Shown piece after piece: positions 14,630 to 18,906 of a DNA stretch of 18,906 bases. Under the pieces are notes generated by a model. It saw only the letters and a list, made by a program, of their open reading frames with translations, did no database searches and was not told the origin of the DNA. The number at the start of each line of letters is the position of its first letter. Position 1 is the stretch's first letter. The position numbers and the translations under genes were made by a program. This DNA is from an uncultured Anaeroplasmataceae bacterium. Its GTDB lineage: Bacteria; Bacillota_I; Bacilli_A; Acholeplasmatales; Anaeroplasmataceae. The stretch is taken from assembly GCA_934229785.1 (NCBI GenBank), contig CAKQEA010000032.1, forward strand, positions 1 through 18,906, read 5' to 3'.

Positions 14630-16378
14630 ATGGAAAATGTCTCTGATATGAAAATGCTAAAAAGGATAATGGGCTATACTAAAAAGTATTTACCTATTAT
14701 CATATTTGCTTTTATTTGTGCAATATTATATGTTTGTGCTACCTTATTTGCTCCTAAGCTAGTTGGTTTAGCGATTGATAAGTTTGTTGATCCTAATAGC
14801 TTTGTACTTAAGGATATTCTTCCTTACATTTATATTTTAATTGCTATTGTTTTAGTTGGTGCAATTTTTGGCTGGTTAATGAATTATCTTCTTAATAAGG
14901 TTACCTATTGTGTTGTTAAGGATTTAAGAATTGAGGCCTTTAAAAAGGTTTTAAATGTTCCTGTATCATATCTTGATTCTCATTTATCAGGAGATACTCT
15001 AACTCGTATAGTTTCTGATACTGATACTGTTTCAGAGGGATTATTACAAGGCTTTAATCAAGGCTTAACAGGTATTATAACTATTGCTATTACTATTGTT
15101 ATGATGCTTACTATTCGTTGGCAAATTGGTTTAGTTGTTATTGTTTTAACGCCACTATCTTTATTTGTTGCTTCATTTATTGCTAAAAGAAGCTTTAAAA
15201 CATTTAAAGAGCAGGCTTCTATTAAAGGAGAAATGGGTGGCTTTTTAAATGAAATGATAACAAATCAAAATGTTGTTATTGCTTTTAATCAGAAAAAAAA
15301 TAATGTTGATAAATTTAAAGAAATTGACTCAAGATTATATGTTGCTGGTGTTCATGCTCAATTTTCTTCATCGCTAACAAATCCTTCAACTAGATTTGTA
15401 AATGCAATAATTTATGCTACAATTGCTACAATTGGTGCTATCTTAATTGTTATTGATAAGAGCAATGCCTTTACAATAGGTGGACTAACAGCCTTTTTAA
15501 CATATGCTAGTCAATATACTAAGCCATTTAATGAAATTTCTTCAGTTGCAACAGAATTATCAAATTCATTTGCTTCACTTAGACGTGTTTTTGAGCTTGT
15601 TGATGCTAAAGAAATTTTAAATGAGGATAATTTAGATAAGCTTGAAATTACTGAAGGTCGTGTTGAATTTAAGAATGTATCATTTAGATATATAGAGGAT
15701 AAACCATTAATTAATAATTTGAATATTAACATTAAACCGGGTAGTGTTGTAGCAATTGTAGGTCCTACAGGCTGTGGTAAAACTACAATGATAAATTTAT
15801 TAATGAGATTTTATGATATTAATAGTGGTGATATATTAATTGATGGAAAGCCAATTAATAAATATTCTAAAGATAGCTTAAGAGAACAGGTTGGTATGGT
15901 TTTGCAAGAAACTTGGCTATTTAAGGGTACTGTATTTGAAAATATCGCCTATGGTAAAAAGGGTGCAACTAAAGAGGAAGTAGTAGAGGCAGCCAAAAAA
16001 GCTTACGCTGATGATTTCATTTCTAAAATGGCTAATGGCTATGATACAGTTATTTCTGATGATGAGGGTGTGTCAGTTGGACAGAAGCAATTACTTTGTA
16101 TTGCTAGATTGATGCTTAGACTACCTAATATTTTAATTCTTGATGAAGCTACATCTAATATTGATACTCGTACTGAGGTAATGGTTCAAAGAGCCTTTAC
16201 TAGTATGATGAAGGGTAGAACAAGCTTTGTTATTGCTCATAGATTATCGACAATTAGAAATGCTGATTTAATTTTAGTTATGAAAGATGGAACCATTATT
16301 GAACAAGGTACTCATGATGAACTATTAAAACAAAATGGCTTCTACAAAAATTTATATCAAGCACAATTTGAAGAGTAA
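14630..16378 (+). CDS. Heterodimeric ABC exporter, half-transporter subunit with the catalytic ATP site
   Basis: This is a 582-residue partner of the preceding subunit. Six membrane helices occupy about 22-315. The nucleotide-binding domain (about 345-580) has Walker A GPTGCGKT (378-385), Q-loop Gln426, Walker B ILILD with catalytic Glu506, and H-loop His537. Its signature is degenerate: VSVGQ at 481-485 instead of LSGGQ. Together with the neighbour's changes this gives one full ATP site (this subunit's Walker motifs facing the neighbour's LSGGQ) and one degenerate site, as expected for an obligate heterodimer. AAGGAGG (14613-14619) precedes the ATG by ten bases, a rather long gap. The start agrees with family length. 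The gene ends just before a good terminator, so the operon is only these two genes. Drug, lipid or peptide export are all possible. Confidence 0.93.
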   Translation: MENVSDMKMLKRIMGYTKKYLPIIIFAFICAILYVCATLFAPKLVGLAIDKFVDPNSFVLKDILPYIYILIAIVLVGAIFGWLMNYLLNKVTYCVVKDLRIEAFKKVLNVPVSYLDSHLSGDTLTRIVSDTDTVSEGLLQGFNQGLTGIITIAITIVMMLTIRWQIGLVVIVLTPLSLFVASFIAKRSFKTFKEQASIKGEMGGFLNEMITNQNVVIAFNQKKNNVDKFKEIDSRLYVAGVHAQFSSSLTNPSTRFVNAIIYATIATIGAILIVIDKSNAFTIGGLTAFLTYASQYTKPFNEISSVATELSNSFASLRRVFELVDAKEILNEDNLDKLEITEGRVEFKNVSFRYIEDKPLINNLNINIKPGSVVAIVGPTGCGKTTMINLLMRFYDINSGDILIDGKPINKYSKDSLREQVGMVLQETWLFKGTVFENIAYGKKGATKEEVVEAAKKAYADDFISKMANGYDTVISDDEGVSVGQKQLLCIARLMLRLPNILILDEATSNIDTRTEVMVQRAFTSMMKGRTSFVIAHRLSTIRNADLILVMKDGTIIEQGTHDELLKQNGFYKNLYQAQFEE

Positions 16379-16383
16379 AAAAG

Positions 16384-16427
16384 AATCTAGGTTTCGTTTT
16401 ATTATGAAATCTAGATTTTTTTTATTT
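16384..16427 (+). terminator. Rho-independent terminator of the ABC exporter operon
   Basis: A 12-bp stem (AATCTAGGTTTC at 16384-16395 with GAAATCTAGATT at 16406-16417, one G-T pair) and a 10-base loop are followed by a run of seven or more T. Confidence 0.9.
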
Positions 16428-16431
16428 TTTC

Positions 16432-16437
16432 TTGACA
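16432..16437 (+). promoter_or_regulatory. Perfect -35 box of a possible promoter
   Basis: The perfect consensus TTGACA lies directly after the exporter terminator and about 55 bases before a small gene. The best -10 match, TATGGG at 16454-16459 with 16-base spacing, is poor, so the promoter may need an activator or may not be real. Confidence 0.45.
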
Positions 16438-16438
16438 A

Positions 16439-16456
16439 ATATCCATAAATGGATAT
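16439..16456. promoter_or_regulatory. Perfect inverted repeat, operator-like
   Basis: ATATCCAT-AA-ATGGATAT has two perfect 8-base arms around a 2-base centre. It begins one base after the -35 box and so fills the promoter spacer. This size and position fit a homodimeric repressor site. A second, weaker inverted repeat (GACATT/AATGTC, 16461-16478) follows. No regulator gene for it is visible nearby. Confidence 0.5.
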
Positions 16457-16489
16457 GGGGGACATTTTATTGAATGTCAAAAAAAGGGA

Positions 16490-16729
16490 TTGGATTTTTC
16501 CATAAAAGTTGAACTTGACAATGAAAAGAAATACCATTCTTCAATTTGTATTTCTATATTAGTGGATGGAATGCTTATAAAAGAAAATGATGAGCCTAAT
16601 TGCTCACTATTTATTTATGAAATAATTTGTTACTCTCGTGGTAATAAAATTTATGCAATTGATTTACTTAAAGATAAAGATTTTATATTGCAAGAAAATG
16701 AATTGTTAAAACAAATAAGAGCATTATAA
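16490..16729 (+). CDS. Small hypothetical protein, unrecognised
   Basis: This is an open frame of 79 residues from TTG 16490 (AAAGGG nearby, a weak site close to the start), rich in charged residues, with no signal peptide, membrane segment or familiar motif. The frame is open upstream to 16433, so a non-standard ATT start at 16469 behind GGGGGA is possible. The C-terminal part reads EIICYSRGNKIYAIDLLKDKDF. It ends one base before an ATG that continues in the same frame into the Rhs remnant. It might be an immunity-type protein or a leftover; I cannot assign a function. Confidence 0.4.
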   Translation: MDFSIKVELDNEKKYHSSICISILVDGMLIKENDEPNCSLFIYEIICYSRGNKIYAIDLLKDKDFILQENELLKQIRAL

Positions 16730-17665
16730 ATGATTTCAAAACAAGTAAAAAAATATGAAATTTTGCCTCTTACTAGCCCAACTAGTAGGGGCGTTTTTGA
16801 TTTGTTAGGAAATATAATTGACGATAGTGGAAAAATGGTTGTAAAATATAGATATGATAGTTTTGGAAATCATGAGGTATATAATAGTGCATGTGAGAAA
16901 ATAACAGATTAAAATGATATAGAAAATATAAATCCATTTAGATATTAAGGATATTATTATGATCCAAGTATTGGAAGATTTATATCACCAGATTCAATAG
17001 ATTATTTAAATAATGAATCAGTTGATGGATTAAATTTATATGCCTATTGTGGTAATAATCCTGTGATGTACTTTGGTGAAAGTGGACATATGCCTAATTG
17101 GGCTAAGTGGCTTATTGGTGGATTAGTTGTAGCTGGTCTCATTGTAGCAACTGTTTTAACTTGTGGTGTTGCCGGAGCGGGAGCCGCTGCTGTCGGAGTT
17201 GCCATGCTGACTGGTGGTCTAGTATCTGCGGGAATAAATGTTGTAGATCAACTTAGTGATGGAGGTGAATTTAATTGGACCGAATTGACAATTTCTACGT
17301 TATCTAAAACAGCATATGAATTAGTTGTAGGCTTAACAGGTGGAGCAGGTGGTTGTGCAGGAGCAGGAAAATTTGCTGTTGCTGGTGGAAATTCTTTACT
17401 AAATAGTTGGAATCAAAATGCAACATTTGGTGAAACAATGAAATCATTAGGAATCGCTTTGCTAGTTTCTGGTGTCGCTCAAGGAGCAGGATATTTAGCT
17501 GGTAAGTTTGGACCACAAATAGTATCAAAAATTTTTCCAAGAAATTCTAATCATTTGTTAACAATGGGAGATATTGGTTCCGTATTATGGGCTAATCCGG
17601 CTGTAAAAACAGGTGTTATTAGATTGGTAGGAGGCATTGCAAGTTCAATTTTCAATAATTTTTAG
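16730..17665 (+). pseudogene. Rhs/YD-repeat protein remnant: end of core plus hydrophobic C-terminal region
   Basis: One reading frame runs the whole way but is cut by TAA at 16910-16912 and 16946-16948. From about 16800 it reads LLGNIIDDSGKMVVKYRYDSFGNHEV, a typical last YD repeat, then INPFRY-stop-GYYYD, PSIGRFISPDS, and LNLYAYCGNNPVMY, the conserved end of the Rhs core. After that comes a Gly/Ala-rich hydrophobic stretch of about 190 residues (WLIGGLVVAGLIVATVL onward), usual before the toxin tip. The stretch ETGLYYL..RYYD normally between GYYYD and IGRF is missing, consistent with deletion between the two YYD repeats. No toxin domain is evident at the end. Intact Rhs proteins are large exported toxins with exchangeable tips; no full copy is upstream, so this is an orphan fragment. 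The region 17160-17240 is richer in G and C than its surroundings, consistent with transfer. The part from 17063 is open but lacks a ribosome site. Confidence 0.82.
16767..16798 (+). terminator. Terminator-like hairpin at the edge of the Rhs remnant
   Basis: A 10-bp stem with two G-T pairs (CTCTTACTAG at 16767-16776 with CTAGTAGGGG at 16782-16791), loop CCCAA, is followed by CG and TTTTT. It may end the transcript of the small gene just upstream. It also marks the point where recognisable Rhs sequence begins (about 16800). Confidence 0.5.
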
Positions 17666-17678
17666 GAGGATATAAACT

Positions 17679-17864
17679 ATGTGGGAATTTATTAAATATT
17701 GTCTATATTGTTTATTGATGTCAATCTCTGCTGCTTTTGGAAACAATCCTGAAGGAATGACATTTAAACACGCAATAGTTGGAAGTATTACAATGTATGT
17801 ATTATTAGGGTTAGTTTTGGGCATTCTTTGGTTAATTGCAATGGTTGTTAATAAATTTAGATAA
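17679..17864 (+). CDS. Small membrane protein (61 residues), possible immunity-type partner of the Rhs remnant
   Basis: AGGAGG at 17664-17669 overlaps the stop of the Rhs remnant, nine bases before the ATG. The 61-residue product has two likely membrane segments (about 5-20 and 34-57) with a short loop containing NNPEGMTFKHA. Genes right behind Rhs tips usually code for immunity proteins, and membrane immunity proteins are known for membrane- or cell-wall-acting toxins. Here this rests on position only. I do not recognise the family. The good ribosome site suggests the gene is intact. Confidence 0.6.
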   Translation: MWEFIKYCLYCLLMSISAAFGNNPEGMTFKHAIVGSITMYVLLGLVLGILWLIAMVVNKFR

Positions 17865-17918
17865 AATGAAACTTACAAGGTTTATATAGGAAATTGTTTT
17901 TAATGAAAAAAATATTAA

Positions 17919-18341
17919 ACTTGTAGTCAGAAAATTTCAAGTGGTATTGAGAATATTCAACGGCTTGATGTTGGTAAATCTGCACTAAGTGTTGCCATTT
18001 CTTGTGCTATATTTGGTGGTATTTTTGGTGGTGTTAAATATGCGGTAAATACAACTCAAATTTCAATCAGTTTATTAGGCGTTAATTCAGCGCAAGCAAG
18101 ACTTGATAGTACATTTTCGTCATTAAAAAATATTAAAAACCTTTCATGATTGCCTTTTAGTGGCTCTAATATTGCTAGAACTGTTGCTCAAGTAGCTGCT
18201 AATTATAATAGTACATATTCTAGCTTGGTTATGTCACAAATTAATAGTAAATTAATTGAACTAGCAATTAAATGTGGCTTATCAGGTTTAAAATTTGGAT
18301 TAAAACAATTAATTGGATATGGATTAAATCAAATATGGTGA
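17919..18341 (+). pseudogene. Second toxin-tip-like remnant with one in-frame TGA
   Basis: The frame from 17919 reads GIENIQRLDVGKSALSVAIS, then the hydrophobic CAIFGGIFGGVKYAV, then a helical stretch (SLLGVNSAQARLDSTFSSL), TGA at 18147-18149, and continues in frame from 18150 with FSGSNIARTVAQVAANYNS to GLNQIW and TGA. The hydrophobic Gly-rich start and helical tail are like the pre-tip and tip part of Rhs or related polymorphic toxins. It lacks any start codon with a ribosome site, and stops lie just upstream in frame. The single TGA could come from CGA or TGG. The 95-residue gene directly behind it looks like its former immunity partner. Assignment to Rhs rests on appearance and position. 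Confidence 0.55.
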
Positions 18342-18348
18342 AGATAAT

Positions 18349-18636
18349 ATGAAAAACAAAAAGATTATCGAATTAAAAAAAATGACAATTACTAATGAAG
18401 AGATTGTTATTAAAAGAAAAAACAAAAATATAATAATACCAATTAATAATATTAAAGATATGAGATACACAAAAAGAACATTTTTAAATTATTTATTAAT
18501 GTATGGTTCTCCTGGATGGCTATATATTAGATTCAACAATAAAATTGGTTGGAGAAAAGGAATAGCAATAAAAGTTAAATATTCTGATTTAGTAAAATTT
18601 CCAGAAAATGTTTTTTCAAGAATTGATATTAGTTAA
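18349..18636 (+). CDS. 95-residue hypothetical protein, possible immunity protein
   Basis: The ATG lies seven bases after the stop of the second remnant, with GGTGAAG in front. The product is basic and predicted beta-rich, without a signal peptide or clear membrane helix: KKMTITNEEIVIKRKNKN, then IIIPINNIKDMRYTK, a central FLNYLLMYGSPGWLYIRFN and IAIKVKYSDLVKFPENVFS. The alternating strand pattern with I-INNIKDM and a final helix-like segment recalls small bacterial PH-like domains. Position behind a toxin-like fragment suggests an immunity function; neither idea is proven. A terminator follows closely. Confidence 0.6.
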   Translation: MKNKKIIELKKMTITNEEIVIKRKNKNIIIPINNIKDMRYTKRTFLNYLLMYGSPGWLYIRFNNKIGWRKGIAIKVKYSDLVKFPENVFSRIDIS

Positions 18637-18681
18637 GTAAAAAAACACATTAGCGAAACAATATAAAACATCAAACACAGG

Positions 18682-18722
18682 GAGTGCAGCTGTCTTAATG
18701 ATAGATGGCAGCACTCTTTTTT
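18682..18722 (+). terminator. Rho-independent terminator
   Basis: A 13-bp stem (18682-18694 with 18704-18716) with one A-A mismatch and two G-T pairs, loop of nine bases, is followed by TTTTTT. It is the most GC-rich hairpin of the accessory region and ends the 18349 gene's transcript. Confidence 0.88.
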
Positions 18723-18754
18723 ATAGTACCAATATGAAATCACGTTGTTTATAG

Positions 18755-18906
18755 ATTATTATTTTATTTAAGGAATCTATAATTGATGATACAAATACTA
18801 AAATTAATGTTGAGAGTACTATGGCAGATTATGAGGATTTAAAATTAGTTCAAAAAAAGTATAGTTTAAATGATAAAGAAATAAATTACATTTATAGTTA
18901 TAATGA
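18755..18906 (+). other. Open frame running off the window end, unidentified, possibly another remnant
   Basis: The frame is open from 18755 to the window end and reads IIDDTNTKINVESTMADYED, then LVQKKYSLNDKEINYIYSYN. There is no ribosome site; the first ATG is 18821. The sequence is acidic and Tyr-rich. It could be the inside of another decayed Rhs-type gene or the 5' part of a small gene. Confidence is low. Confidence 0.3.

Noticed and set aside
17304..17540. Minus-strand open frame rich in Leu, His and Gln.
   Set aside because: It is a shadow of the Gly/Ala-rich Rhs C-terminal stretch.
16910..18149. Reassigned stop codons (TAA or TGA read as amino acids).
   Set aside because: All other genes use TGG for Trp and end at TAA, TAG or TGA; the stops occur only in fragments that also show deletion and loss of starts.

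Overview
The window is very AT-rich, uses TGG for Trp with TAA, TAG and TGA as stops, and has strong AGGAGG-type ribosome binding sites, short operon spacings and sigma-A-like promoters. Together with lipobox lipoproteins, Big_2 domains, a membrane-anchored GH3 enzyme and Rhs remnants, this suggests a gut-type, low-GC Bacillota/Bacilli-like bacterium. The species cannot be told from the sequence.

Bases 1-9564 hold one tightly packed plus-strand operon for glycan use. It starts with the 3' end of a short-chain dehydrogenase of the mannonate/fructuronate reductase (UxuB) type. A cytoplasmic GH2 glycosidase follows, then a lipoprotein with five Big_2 domains and two copies of an unrecognised NWYYLLES module. 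Next come a small four-helix membrane protein, a GH3 enzyme with swapped domain order and a membrane anchor at both ends, and a beta-helix lipoprotein on a proline-rich stalk. The likely picture is binding and cutting of a plant or host polysaccharide at the cell surface, with final hydrolysis and uronic-acid reduction inside. No transporter is visible here. A strong two-way terminator (9593-9629) separates the operon from a convergent AraC-family regulator (9643-10554, minus), which has its own well-formed promoter and is the obvious candidate controller.

Bases 10819-16378 hold a GT2 glycosyltransferase, a conserved-looking signal-peptide membrane protein with its own promoter and terminator, and a two-gene heterodimeric ABC exporter. 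The exporter's ATP sites are asymmetric: one subunit has degenerate Walker B and H-loop residues, the other a degenerate signature motif.

Bases 16430-18906 look like accessory DNA. A perfect TTGACA box next to a perfect 8-bp inverted repeat precedes a small unknown gene. Then comes an Rhs C-terminal remnant with two in-frame TAA codons and an internal deletion, a 61-residue membrane protein, a second broken toxin-tip-like fragment with an in-frame TGA, a 95-residue possible immunity protein and a terminator. An unidentified open frame runs off the end. This resembles a graveyard of displaced polymorphic-toxin tips and their partner genes.
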